Assembly (NCBI RefSeq): GCF_000196115.1
Contig: NC_005027.1
Location: 3,906,001-3,970,000, forward strand
Origin: Rhodopirellula baltica SH 1
Lineage (GTDB): Bacteria > Planctomycetota > Planctomycetia > Pirellulales > Pirellulaceae
Reading direction: 5' to 3'
DNA length: 64,000 nt
Shown here: positions 10,901-25,900 of the stretch, one piece after another
How positions within the stretch are numbered: position 1 is the first letter of the stretch
How the letters are laid out: the number at the start of each line of letters is the position of its first letter
The notes under the pieces: generated by a model
What the model was told of the DNA's origin: nothing
Databases searched by the model: none
The model's input: the letters and a program-made list of their open reading frames with translations, nothing else
Made by a program: the position numbers and the translations under genes

Positions 10901-13900
10901 GCCTCGTTCACCAGCGACTACGGACGAGTTGGTCCTGAGATTGCCGGCAACACACTGATCAACAACACGATCAACGCCTTGTTCGTTCGCGTTGACACTC
11001 CCGCCGCCGGCCAACTGCAACCAATGACGGTCAGCGGTCGCTTCGATGATCACGACATCGTTCACGCTATCAGTGAAGTGTTGACCATCGAGGGCAACCC
11101 TGGCGGACCTTTGCTGCTGGAAGAACGTCCTAACGTTTTGAGTGTCACCGTTCAAAATTCAACCGCCGGTGGTTCGCTGGCCAATGGGTTGTACGACTAT
11201 GTGATGACATACGTTACCGAAGACGGAAACGAGTCTTTGGCGAGCCTTGCAACTCGGTCCGTGTCATCGACGACCGGGGCAATCCGGTTGAGCAATTTGC
11301 CTTCGGCTCCCGGCGAATTTGCTGGTCGAAATCTCTATCGCCGTGACCTGAGCGCTCCCGTTGGTGTCATCCGCTATGAACTAGTGACCCAATTGGATCG
11401 TCGCGCAACATTCTATCTGGATGATGGAACAACCCGCGGCGGAATCCTGACCAGCGAGCAAAGCCCTGACTTAGGCGCAGTCACGACCTCTACCGTCCCC
11501 AACCTGGTCGGAATCAGCCAACTGGCCGAGAATCAGGCTTACGACTATCGCATGACGTTTGTCGATCCGTACGGCGGCGAATCACGTGCCAGTGCCGCGA
11601 GCTCCATGCAAGTCGTCGCTCGCAACGACGGAATTCGTCTCGACAACCTGCCCGCCACCGCCGAAGGTTTCATTGGACGAAACCTTTATCGCTCCACGCC
11701 GAGCACGGGCGAATATGTTCTCGTCGCTCGTTTGATGTTGGACGAAACAACCTTCTTCGACCGTGGGTTCACAACGTTCGAACCCAGCACATTGCTCGGT
11801 GAAAAACTTGGCAACGACGTCAACGGTGGAACCAAGCTGCTGCCTCGCTATGATGCGCGTTTGACGATCGATCCGGGCATCATCGTGAAGTCGGAATTGG
11901 CTCGTATCGAAGCCACGTTCGGTGCAGATTTCTATGCCGAAGGTGACGATGGAAACAAAGTCATCTTCACATCGCGTTCGGACGACACGTACGGTGCCGG
12001 CGGAACATTTGACAGCAACAACAATGGTGCCAGCACAGGTACACCCGGCGATTGGGGTGGTCTGGTCTTCCGACAAGACACGACGGCCAGCCTGGATTTT
12101 GCCGAAGTCCGTTTCGGTGGCGGTACCAGCCCCGTGGAAGGTGGCTTCACCGAATTCAACGCCTTGGAAATTCTTCAAGCCGATGTCCGTGTCGCCAACT
12201 CGACCTTCACACGCAATGCGGATGGTTTCTCCAGCAATAGCACACGAGAAGGCCGCGGATTCAATGACGAGTCGGTCATCTTTGTCCGAGGCAGCCAACC
12301 TGTCATCTTGAACAACGTGATTGCGGACAACGAGGGTGCCGCCATCAGCATCAACCCAGACGCGTTGAACTTCGATGACGTTTTGGACACCGGTCGGGCC
12401 ACCGGTCCGAGCAGCATCATCGCAACGGAACTGGACAACCAAGGCCCGTTGATTGCGGGCAACTTGTTGGACCTCAACACGCTCAACGGATTGCGTGTTC
12501 GTAGCGAAATCATCACCACAGACAGTGTCTGGGACGACACCGACATCGTCCACATCGTTGAAGGTTCGGTCGTCTCGATGACCAACCACTTCTACGGTGC
12601 GTTGCGATTGAAGAGCGACGTGGGTCAGAGCCTAGTTGTCAAATTCGGCCCGAACGGCACGTTGGTTGGTAGCGGACGTCCGCTTGACATCACCGATCGC
12701 ATCGGCGGTACATTGCAAGTGCTTGGAACACCCGGTAACCCGGTTGTTTTGACCAGCCTGAACGATGTGACTGTCGGTGCCGGGTTCACTCCCGATGGAC
12801 GCGCGTTGTTGCAGACCGCAGCCAACGCCAGTTCTCCCGCTGCGGGCGATTGGCAAGGCCTGCAGTTGCAAGCCTATGTCAACGATCGCAACGTCGCCTA
12901 CGTGCTCGAGAACGAACGCGCCCTGGCATCCGACATCACCATCAATGCCACCCCGGATGATGCACAGGTCATCGGTGACCTCGCACAACACGAATATGCC
13001 GGCGATGAAAACGAACGTCTCGGATTCAATGTCCGGGGCACGTTGGCGACCCCTCAAGATCAAGACGTTTATCGCTTCACCGCAACCGGTGGAACCGAAT
13101 TGTTCATCGACATTGATGAAACATCCTTCGGGCTCGACACGGTCGTCGAACTGATCAATGTCAATGAAGATGTTGTCGCCAGCAGCAACAACTCGTTCAC
13201 TGAACTGACCGACGCTGCCGTCTCCACGACCGACCAATCCAAGCTCTACGCCAATCCCAATCTTCCAAACGGAGTTTCAGTTGACGATGTTCGACCGCTG
13301 TATCAAATGGGAACGGGGTCGGTTGAATCTCCCAACGCTTTGGATGCGGGTTTCCGAGTTGTTTTGCCGGGTGACACGCAGCGTGACAACACCTACTACG
13401 TTCGCGTTCGCACGCTGAACCAGAAGACCGATGGCCAGTATCAACTGTCATTGCGTTTGCGTGAAACTGATGAAACCGCCGGTTCAACCGTGCAGCTGGC
13501 CGACATCCGTTACGCCACCGACGCCATCGCGGTCACCGGTGCTCCATTGCACTCACCACTGGTTGGCGATGTGGGCGAAGCAGTCCGCTACATCGACCCG
13601 ACGCCCGCCAATCGCAATAGTGGCGACGAGCGAACACTGGAGACCGAAAACAATCGTCTCGGATTCACCACAGGAAACGCACAGACGGTCGGCAACCTGC
13701 TGACATCAGATCGTGGATCCTTGGTGATCACCGGAGAGATCGGAAACATTGATTCGACGAACTTGGACGTGCGTATCGAAGACGTCGACGTGTACCGAGT
13801 GGACCTGTTCGCACAACAGATTTCTCCGGATGTCTTTGATAGCGAAAACCGATTTGTCACCACGACGTTTGACATCGACTATGCCGATGCACTGGGTCGC

Positions 13901-16900
13901 GTCAACTCATCGATCTCGGTGTACAACGCTGCCGGTCAGTTGATCCTTCATAGCCGCGACTCAAACATCGCCGATGACCAGGGCAGACCGCTCAATGGTG
14001 TCGACATGGCCAACCTGGATGGCGGTTCGGCCGGTGTCCTGGATGCATACATTGGTCCTGTCGAACTTCCCGAAGGCATTTACTACGTCGCCGTTTCGGG
14101 TGAAGTTGCCGTCCCTGAAGCCCTGGACCAATTCTTCAATCCAAACTCCGCCAACCCGCTGACGCGTTTGATGCCGATCAATTCGGTACGTCGAATTGCG
14201 GAAGATCGGTTGGAAGGCAGCAGCACGATTGCCGACGGGGACGAATTTCGGTCCATCGAAAGCCGATTCCTTGATTACACCGCTGAGGCTCCCGTCATCG
14301 AGCCGATCTTTGACGACGTTTCGATCGTCCCCTACTCCTTCGACGACATCCGCTTGTTCGTTTCCCTGGATGGAGCGATCTCAGGCAACAACAACAGCGT
14401 GCTCGTCAGCGTCAACCCATTCAACGGTCAAGTGGACCGACTGATCGGTCAATCTGGCCAGCCAACTGGCGACCTTGCAATTCGTCGCGACGGCGAATTG
14501 TTCTCCTACAGCTTGGGCCCTCAAACTGGCCCTGAAAACAATGGCAACGTTGGCAACTTCCTGAACATCAGCCCGTTCGATGGCGCAGCGAGCAACGTCG
14601 GCGACGACGGTGTCACCTACTTGCGTAACAACCAGGCTGGAACTGATCTGGAAGGCGATGACAACGGCCAACTCGACATCCACGCAATGGCATTTCAACC
14701 GGGTCCGTCGGGAACCAGCATCAATACGTCTGCCGTCAGTGACAACGAACGATTCTTCTTGGTTGGCGAACGTGATAACAACGGCCGCGCAGGTGAAATT
14801 CCTGACGAGCTGACTCGCAACATTTTGTATCAAGCCGTAGCTTCGAATGGACAAATCACTTCGCTCGGCAGCACCAATGCCAATACCCACCGCAACTTCG
14901 ACGGGACAATTCCTTACCGTCCGTTCTATGGAACGACTTCGGCAGACGTTGAACATGGTGTGATTGACACTGGGTTTATCTACGACACTGGTGGCGACGG
15001 CGGTGACATCACCGGCTTGGCATACATTCCAGGTGGATTTGGCAATCAAACCTTGCTCGCCACAACTGATCTCGGCGGAATCCACTCGTTCAATCCAAAC
15101 GACACGATTCCCGCGCCGTTGGATAACGTGGAATTGACGGGCTACAACCGCGTGATCCAGACCACGTATTACGGTCGTGTCGTAGCAGACCCAAGTCACA
15201 CCAATGCGCCGTTCGATTTCACTACTGGCGAACGTTACCCCGTATTCCAAAGCATGTCGTTTGGACCGCAAACGGTCGAAAACGGGCGATTGCAACAAGT
15301 CATCTTTGCTGCGACTGACGACGGCTGGTTGTACGCATTGGAATTGGACGGGCAATCAATTAAACCTGCCAACGTTTTCTATAACGGACGTTCAGCGATT
15401 GAAATGCAGTTCTCCAGCGGACTTTCTGTTGGCGACGGTGCTCGCGAAGTGAACGGCATTGCCTTTAGCAACCTGCAAAACAATCCTTGGCACATCACGC
15501 CAGACCGACGAGATGATGACGGCCACGGAATGGTCTTCGATGATTCGCAGACTCGAATCAACACAACCGGTGGTGCGAGTTTGTACTACGGGTTTGAAGT
15601 CACCAGCGACGCCGCGGACAACACCATCGCCCGTGCAGACAACGACAACCTCGGACAAATCGCCCCCGGCGGCAGTCAAGGTTCGGTTGTCTCGCGGCCC
15701 TTTGACCTCAGCGAGGTTAACCCAGCCGATAAGCCAACGCTCTACTTCAGCTACTTCATCGATGTCGAAGCTGACGACGACTATCTCCCGACGCGTGACC
15801 AGAGCGACTCGTTCCGAGTCTTCGGTGCGGGTGATGATGGCGAATGGAAGCTATTGGCAACAAACAACAATTACCGCGAACTACCGTTCTCCGATGAATA
15901 CGACTACTTCAACGAGACGGGCATCATCGTCCAAGAGATCTTTGACGACGGAAACGACTGGCGTCAGGCTCGCATCGACGTATCCCCACTGGCCGGCAAT
16001 GAGAACGTTCAAATTCGATTTGATTTCTCGACGTCAGGATCGATGCGCACTCACTACGGCTCGATCAGTGTTTCCGGCACGGCGGGCAAGAACCTTGTTG
16101 ATGGGGAAGTCATCTCCTTCATCGATCAGGATGCTTTCGTCGATCCATTTGTGGCGTTCCAAGACCCTGATCTCTTCAATATCTACACCTCGCTGAACAG
16201 CTTGCAGTACAGCTATCTGTACGAAACGGTCTTAGGACGAGATGTCGTCTTCCCAGCAGGTGACGACCTAGAAATTGGCGATCAACTGACAATCAATGGC
16301 CCAAATGGCCCGACGCTGATCACGTTCGTTACCGCCCCTTCAGCGACACCAAAACCACTAAATGAGGTCGTTTTTGATGTTGGCATGACGGCCGACGATG
16401 TGGCTCGTGCGGTGGTCGCCTCCGTCGACAAATCTCTAGCTCCGTACTTTGAAAGCAACGGCCGAGTCAGTTTCCGTGCGGCAAGTTCGGTCGTGGTAGA
16501 CGCGAATATCGCTGCCGGGCAATCCAACCCGACCGACATTGACACCACCTCAACCCGTGTTGTTGTTCCAACTGAAGCGACCTTCGAAGTTGGCGAACAA
16601 ATCTTGGTCACCGGTCCTGATAATGTTGTCACGACTTTGGTCTACACCGACGTCGACAACTCAATCGCACCAGCCGCGTTCTTCCCGGGCGAAATCTATG
16701 TCGATCCGTCAGACACGAAACAAACCATTGCGGCGAAAATCGTCGAGCAACTGCCGACCAATACCCAAGCTTACGTCGATGCATTGGGCGACATTGTGTT
16801 CCTCGACCCAAACACTGACGTACAGTTCATCGCGGCACCCACGCTTATCACCTTCGTTGAGGAAGCTGCCAACGAAGCACGAATTGAAGTTCAAATCCCC

Positions 16901-19900
16901 AATGGAGCGTTGATCGCAGACGGTGAGCAAATCACGTTCGTCGACAATGATGGAGCGAGCTATACCATTCGTTTCGCAGACAGTGCTTTGCCCGACCTAG
17001 TCGGCGATCAGATCATCCCCTACTCGGATGACAATGCTGGAACCGCTGGTTCGACCCTCGCACGTCGAATCCTAGAAGATCTGCCCACGAACTTCAGTGC
17101 TGTCGTCAACGGCAATACACTGTCCGTCTCGGCAACCAGTGTCACGCCGAGCAGTGGCACCACATCGATCACGGTCGCATCAGTCACAGAGACAGATGAC
17201 ATCTGGGACTTCAACTTGCCTTCGGGCGACCAGTTGCACCATGGCGAACAAATTACGATCTTCGGAAGTTTCCCCACCACAACCATCACGTTTGTGAGGG
17301 AAGGCTTGAGTGTTGCCAACCCGGGCGAAGTGCAGATCTACTTCAACCGAACATCAACACAAGACGAACTGAGCTCCAACATTGTTTTGGCGCTCAATGA
17401 AATCTCCAACAACTTCCAGGCATACGTTGATCAGAACGGTGATGGATTCCGCTTAGCGGGCAATGTCGCGTTTGCGTTCCTTGATTCGGCCACCACAGCG
17501 ACGACGCTCGCGGAATCCGCGGTCGAAACATATGCGATTCCGATCACCCTGCCCAAGGGCAGCGAGATCACTCCTGGTGAATCCTTCACGGTGTTCCGAA
17601 AGGACGATCCATTCTCGCTGAATTCAGAAACCTACACGTTTGTCACAACGCCACCAGCAAACCAGTTTGAAATTTTCTACGATGTCAACGACACCGCCGA
17701 CGCTCTTGCTCGTCGGGTGGTTGCCAGCATCGATAGCGAATTACAGGGTGTCATCGTTAATGAACGTGAAGTGCACCTGCTGAATGCAAAGTCAGTCGAA
17801 CTTTCCGATTCAGACTCTTTGGTGGTCTCATTCGCGACGGTAGTCGACCCCGATGCAAATGCTCCCTACGACACGCGCCCAACTCCAATTCAGGTCACAC
17901 TTGACCAAACTGGGGACGAGGTCGCAGAGCAGATGCGGAAAGCCTTTGCTGAAGGCTTTGGACGAATGGCATCGGCCGCGAATGGCTTTGACCAAATCGC
18001 GGCATCTGATCAGTACCCAATCTACGGTGGGGACACGATCCGTCTGTACAACGCGCTAGCAACGGACATCGGCTCTTACGGCGTCTCTCAGATGGATACG
18101 TTCTTCGGCACTTCAATGCCGGGCGATGAATTTGGTACCCAGGAATCAACTCAATACGCGACCAGTCAGATCCGAACCGCTGGTGCTGCAAACAACCAAG
18201 TTGAGGGTGTCTATATAGACGACATTATCATCGGTTTGGCGGAACGAGGTGAGATGGTCGTGGATGCACCTGCCAACAACACCAATTATGTGTTCGACCC
18301 ATCCGTCTTGCCCGACTCGCATCCGCAATCAGTGCAACCGGAACGTCAGAACGAAACACTGGTGGGTGCTTATTCCTTGGAAATCCGCACAGCCGATGAG
18401 TACGGCGTTCCTCAGGATTACGACCCAATCAATTTGGTACTGAATGAGCAGTTCAGTTCTGGGCGTTCGTTTGACTCCAATGACCGGTTGGTCGATGGAG
18501 CCGTGACCTTGATCGCTCCAGCTGGTTCAACGCTGATCGATGTTGGAACCAGTCTGGATTCGACTGTTACCGCGAGCGATACGTTTGTCTTGGACGACGG
18601 CACACGTCAGCTGACGTTTGAATTCGACAGCATCCTCGACACGAATGGGGTCGAAACCGGGAACGTTCGAGTCCCTTACGATCCTAGTAGCACCGATCCA
18701 GCCGCGGTTGCACGTGCGATTCGTGACGCGATCAACTCACCGCAAGTCCAAAACGTGTTAGCGATCACAGCCGCCAACGCGGACAGTGCGGAACGAGGCG
18801 TATCCAGCTCGACTCGCGTTGAATTGTTTGGGAATGCCATCTCGGTCAACCCAAGCGGTGGTCGTTTCATCAAGATGGATTTGGTTGCCGAAGAAACGGC
18901 AGCTGGAAACACAACCAGTCGTCGCATTGCGGTCATTGATCACGACGAAGACACGGTTGAGTACATCAACTTCCAAGATCAACTTGCTCAATCATCGGTC
19001 ACGGGCTTCGTGAACGGTGACGTCGACACATTCGTCGGTGTCGGAAAAATTGGTGACGCGGTCAACACCGGTGTCAGTCCCGGAAACATCGTCGATGACT
19101 TGACGATTCTGCCATCTGATCCGTTGAGCGATATCGATTCCGTCCGCATCTATTTGTCAGCCGGGCAATCCGTTGACATCGATGTCGATTCTGCTGGCTT
19201 CACCAAGGCCGGTGATGCTTTGGAATTGCCGATTATCTCGGTGCTCAAAGCCGGCGACAACTTTGATATCAACGCGAACATCCTGGAACAATCGTCCTTC
19301 CTTCCGACCACGGCACCGGGCGAAACCATCGGCGGCGCGTTCCTGAACTTCACAGCTTCAACGAACGGCTTCTATGACGTCGTCATCAGCAACAGTGCCG
19401 TCTTTGGCGGGGCTCCGATCAGTGGCACCGATCAGCAATTCGGTGAATACCAACTGACAATCCGTCCAAACGCTGCGACCTCAGCACGCGTTCCCGATCG
19501 AGACGTTTTGATGGTGGATTATCAATTCGGAATCACCGATGTGAACCGAACCGATGACCAGGGTCAGATCATCATCAGCAGCAACTTCATCTCCAACTCG
19601 GCCAACTACGGCATCTCGGCGACGTTGGGCGACCGCGGTCAAGGAAACACGACCAACGGCCCAACCCAAGACACTCTGCCAGGCTCCGCTCGCCTGCTCC
19701 GCAACGAGAACCCGACCGGATTGATTCCCGGTGCGGTCATCATCAACAATGTCGTGTCCAACTCGGGCACCGGCGGCATTCTGTTCGGCGGCGGCACCTT
19801 CGATGATGGAGAAAGCCCCGCGCCGAACCTATTCGGCCGAATCGTCAACAACACTGTGGTCAACACGGGTGGTGGTGACGGGATCACCGTTGATGGACGT

Positions 19901-22900
19901 GCCAATCCAACGCTGTTAAACAACGTTATTTCCGGATTCAACGTCGGCATCCAAGTCGACACGACAACGTCAGGAAACACCATCGTTGGTGGCAATGCGT
20001 TCCACGAAAATGGAACCAACTCGACACTGGCGATCGCCAGCTCGTCGATCATCATTCCAAACGGAACACCGTTGTTCGAAGACCCATCGCGGTCGCTGTA
20101 CATTCCGGTTGAGAACAGTCCTGTCATCGACAGCTCATTTGCCTCGCTGCCTGATCGCAACAGTTTCTTCAACACTGTTAAGAATCCGGTTGGCATCTCC
20201 GCTTCACCGATTATCGCACCCGCGTTTGACGCTTATGGTCAACCGCGAGTGGATGGCCAATCAAGTGGGTCCGGTGGTGCTGGATCCAACGTCTTCATCG
20301 ACCGCGGTGCATTGGACCGGGCGGACGATCGTCGTCCCGTTGCACTGCTGATCAATCCGTTTGATGCCGATGGTGTCGAAGCGGCTGCTCAAAACGTCAC
20401 GATGGGCGATACTGACCCCGGTTCATCCTTCGTTCGATTGACCAACCCTCAACAAACTGTTGAGTTCTTTGAAATTCAATTGGTCGACCCTTCGGGTACC
20501 GGTCCTGACCCGGACACGATTACCGTTGACTCGGTATTGCTGACTGAAAACGGGCGTCGATTGCTGCCCGATCGAGATTTCACGTTCGGTTACAGCGCCA
20601 ACAGCCGCACGATCCGATTGACTCCTCTCGCCGGTTTGTGGCGTCAGGACGCGGTCTATGAAATCACCATGAACAATCAACCGCGAATTGCGTTTGATAC
20701 TGTCAGTGGTGACCAGATTTCGGACGGCGATCAAGTCACCGTAGTGGATGCAGCCGGACGACCGACCGTCTTCGAATTCGAAAGCGGCATCTCCGTCACT
20801 GTCCCACAAACATCCACGCTTCGCATCTTGGATGTGACCAGTGGTTTCCGTGACCGCGATGTGTTCACGATCACCGCACCGGACGGAACCAGCCAATCAT
20901 TTGAGATCAATCTCACCGGATCCACGGCGGCTGGCAACGTTGCAATCAACTTGGCAGGTGTCGGCAACATCGCTGACATTCGCGATCAGATTCTTGCCGC
21001 CATCAACTCCGTCCACGCCGGATCCGGTCAAACCCACGCCCAGCGATTGGACTTGGCTCCGGTCGCCATTGGTTTTGATTCGATCCAGCTCGGAACGCTT
21101 TCCGGTCACACGGTGACCATGGGAAGCAATGGTTCAACCGTTGCCGGCATGGAACTCAATGGCACCACGAATGGTGTCGAGTCTGGCCAAAGCTTCCTCT
21201 ACACCAATAACGGCACGACGGTTGAGTTCATCTTCGATGACAGCAATTCGTTCGTCGAAACCGAAACGATGCGTCAGGTGCCGATCACTCGCACCGATAC
21301 TCCAGACGAGATTGCACAAGCGATCGTTGCCGCGGTTGGCGACGTGCCACTTGGCCTGGATTCGGCCCAAGCGACTGGCGACGGCAGTGTCCTGCTCGGT
21401 GGTTTGGCGACGGACGTTTTGGACATCACCAATTCCCAACTTTCGCGTTCGGGAATGCCTGGTGTTACCGACTCGCTATCATTAACAGTCCCTGCTGGAC
21501 GTACCGGCGCCGACGTCGACGGCACCACGTTCACCTTGGACGTGGGCGGTGTTGCAACCACGTTCCGCTTCACAGCGGACTCCTCACTGACCAGCCCCGA
21601 TCGTTTGATCTTGGTCGGTGGCGGCGACGATGCCGCTACGCTTGCTTCCAAGGCAGCCGCCGTCATCGGGGCTGTTTACCCAGACGAATTGGCCCCGGTT
21701 GTTTCGGGCAATTCGATCAAGCTGAATGAAGCTTCATCGATCGTTCCTGCCGGCGAAGTTCGCACAGTGACAACGATCAGCCTCGAAACCAGTGGATTGG
21801 TACAAAGCGGAATCAGTGGCGGTGCGGTACCGGTCGAGTTCTTGCCTTCCGCTACCTTCAGCGAAGCATCGGTTGCAGCCACGTTGCAACGAACGATCCT
21901 CAACGCCAACCTTGGACTTGAAATCTTTGCTCCAGGCGGCGGCACATTGTTGATCAATGGTGCCAACGCAGTTTCGGCTCAGTTCACTCGAAACGGCGTG
22001 GTTGATGTCACCGGACTGAACATCCCCGCTGTCTCGGACTTGTCTGGCAATGCCGTTCGCGAAACCCGAGTGAATGACGAGACCCGGTTCACGATCATCA
22101 TGCCAGAAGTCCGCTTCGACTTTGGTGATGCACCGGCTAGCTACGCAACGTTGTTGGAAAGCCCACTGAACAGCTCGATCCCGGGCAACGGTGCTCGTCA
22201 CGCAGTCATCAGCGATGGCACTTCGGTGCGATTGGGCAACAGCATCGATACGGAAGCGGATGGAAAACCATCCAATTCGTCGACCAATGATGTGATCGGT
22301 GACGACGTCACAATCCCGATCTCGGGCAGTACTGCCGCAGCATCGGTCTCATTGGTGTTGGACACTGACATCATCGACATCGAAATCACTTCGATGCCAA
22401 CCGTTCGTGACACGATCACTTTGGTGATCGGATCACAATCGTTCACGTTTGAATTCCTGGACGCGGCGACCAATCCGTCACCAGGAAACATTCCGGTTCT
22501 CTTCAACACGGGCAACTCACTACGTGAAATCGAAATCGCATTGTTGACGGCTATCCGTCCGCAGCTCGACTTCACCGGTGGCGGAGTGGATGCACTGACT
22601 CATCCAACCAATGCCGAAGGAATTCGCGTTCGTGCGATCGATGATGAAGATGGCGTGTCGATTGTTCGCTTCGACGATGGACTGAACTTCTTCCGCGTCT
22701 TCGGTGAACCCGGTGCAGGCGGACAAGTCCTCACGTCACTGAACGCTGATCAAGTACTCGGATTCTTGAACCCATTCGATGAAGCCGGCACCGACATCGC
22801 CGTTGATGTCGTCGGCGGTGGCTTGTTGAACGGTTGGATCGACTTTGACCGCAATGGCGTGTTCGATGACGACGAGCACGTGTTGTCGAACGTTCCTGTG

Positions 22901-25900
22901 ACCACGGGAACGAACATTGTCAACGTCACCACGCCTTTGACCGTTGGCAACCTACCGTTTGACACTTGGGCTCGCTTCCGTGTGAACGACGCCGGCAACA
23001 TCGGCCCTGATGGAGTCGCGATTGGTGGCGAAGTGGAAGACTACCTCGTATCAGTCCTTCCAATTCCATTGCCAGAACCAGAACCACGTTCCTACACTGC
23101 GTTCGAAGACGCGACGCTCGACGTCGATGCATCGCAAGGTTTGATCAGTGCTGCCAACCGTGCCGGTCAATTGCTACCTGTTCGTTACTTCGTCGTTGAC
23201 GAACCCACCAACGGTACCCTGGAAATCGACACCGATGCGGGCGATGACCTGAACGGCAGCTTCCGATATGTGCCGAACCCTGACTTCTACGGGATCGACA
23301 CCTTCACCTATCGTTTGTCGACTCAGCAAAACCTGGGCAACATCGATTGTGAAGTCGACGCCGGCGACCCGCCTGTTTGCGGCACCGTGACTGTCAACGT
23401 TGTTCCTGAGAATGATGCACCAGGTGCAACGGACCAATCATTCGTGATGGTGGAAGCGACCGCCACAAACGGTGGCTCCCCATTGACGATCACCGCTGCA
23501 GAATTGATCGCTGGATCGACACCTGATGCAAATGCACAGTTCAACCCAGGATCCAGCACCGACATTCAAGACGAACCCAACCAGTCCGTCTTTGTGCATT
23601 CGATCACTGCTGGCGGAATCACGATCAACAAGGACAACCGTTTCGCGGTGGCAAACACACCAGAAGGTGGCACGCTGACCGCGACCTTCAATCCGACGAA
23701 CGAGTGGATCACAGAGATCACTTACACGCCGGCTCCTGATTTCAACAGTGACAACGGAACCGTTGCCGGCGGATTGTCCGTCGATGCCTTCACGTTCACG
23801 TTGATCGACGACGGCATTTCCGAATTGCCTTCCGACTTGGAAGCCAACCTGAACGCGTCACTCAGCCAAGCTGAACGGGATGTTCTCGGAATCGCCAACG
23901 GTGTCCGCGATCAGTTCGATGCGATCGGACCAATTTCGGCTCCGGCCACGGCCCGAATTCGCGTCACGCCACAAAATGACGCTCCAGTTTTGGCCGCCGA
24001 CTACGTGGGTCTGACCGACGCCAATGGCAATGCGAACACGGATTACACCGGATTCTTCACCGGTGCCGTTCCAACGCCGACCGAAGACACCGTTTTGGTC
24101 TTCCCAACGGCATACCTGACTCGCAACGACATGGCTGGACCAGCCGCTGCCGCTGACGAGAACTCGGGCACAAACAACAACGACGCCCCCGTCGTTGTCA
24201 CCGCCGTCGCCCTGGTCGATCCAACCCAAGGTACGTTGACGTTGGATCCGAACACGAACGAAATCACGTTCTTGCCGGCTCCAAACGTGTATGGCGAAAT
24301 TGAATTCACCTACACCGCAACGGACAACGGAGTCAACGAAAACACAGCAGTCACCAACGTCAACGATGACACCGATCGTGGCGACCGCAGCCCAGCCGGG
24401 ATCTCGGTCACACAGTCGGCGACCATTTTTGTCGAACCGGTCAACGATGCCCCCGTGGCCTACGACCGCTTTGCAAGCACCATCGAAGACACGCCGCTAA
24501 CGATCAGCGACGTGATGTTGCTCAACGGCGTGAACGTGACTCCTTCGGCCATCGTGGCCACGACCTCTGGCGTCACCATGGCTGACGCAGACCAATTGCG
24601 AGACGGTGAGACATTGATCGTCACCGCTGGCAACGGACGTCGAGTCGTCGTGGAATTCAATACCACCGGCATCGCTTCGATCGGCACTGACCGCGTGGTT
24701 CAGTTTGCTGATGACGAAACCGCCGATGTGCTGGCAACGCGTCTCGAATTGACGCTTCGCTCGCTCGGATTCGGTGGCACCGTCAACGGAGCAACCGTCA
24801 ACTTCGACGCGTCCGGTCAACTCTCGTTCGTTCCCGGACAGAACGCTGCGGTGGTCGATTCCGCTGCGGGCCGAATCACGGTTCCCGAAGGTGGTTTGAT
24901 TTCTGACGGCGAGATTGTGACCATCACCGACAACGCCGGAACGCCAACTCGATTTGTATTCACCAAGACCGGATCGGTTCTGGTTTCGGGTGCAATTCCA
25001 GTTTCGATCAGCGACGCCAGTACAGCTGAAGAAGCAGCCACCGCATTGGCCGACGCCATGTTGTCGGCCGGCTTTGGTGCTGTTGAAACCGCTGGCACGC
25101 AGCAAGAATTCCGCGTCCGAATGGACAGTGTCGCATCGATCAGCGTTAACCGTGCGGCGTCGGGATTGGTTCCCGATGGCTCGGATGTAATCGTTCCAGC
25201 CGGAACTGGTATCAACGGTGGAGACGCTCTCATCGTCGAGCTTCTCGATGGAACGCTGGTCGTCGCTGAGTTCCAAACTGGCACGACTTTGATCGACCCG
25301 AACGCGGTTCTCGTCCAATACTCGGCTGGCGATTCACGTGCACAAATTTCCGCTGCATTGGAAGCCGCGTTGGTCAGTCGCGGTGTGAACGCTCAGTCGG
25401 TCACACTGACCTCATGGCAGATTGACACCGTTGACATCACGTCGGTGGATCCAACCGGAACCGCGATCACGTTCAACGGAACCGACATCGTCCTGCCTGT
25501 CATCGGTGATTTGGTCAGCGGCCAAACATTCACGTTGACAGACGAAAATGGTGTCGTGCGTCGCATCGAGCTCAATACCACTGGCACGCTCTCATCGGGC
25601 AATGATGCGGTCGTCCAATACGACGCGGCGGGTTCGATCGATGATGTGGCAACCTCGCTGGCAGATGTCCTTCGCACACTAAATATCGGTGCGACAGCAA
25701 ACGGCAACAGTGTCACTTTGCTGACTTCGAATGCCATCACAAGATCTTTGTCGCCAACCAGCATTTCCTTCAGTGGAACCAACATTCTGGTTCCTGCTGG
25801 CGATCGTCTGATTGATGGAGAGCGATTCGAAATCACCGACAACGTGGGAACCACACACGTTGTCGAGTTCAACCTGTCTGGACAACAAACCGCGGGTGCC

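Noticed and set aside
9686-11155. 489-codon minus-strand open frame
   Set aside because: It is antisense to the second giant gene, with composition of a shadow frame and no domain.
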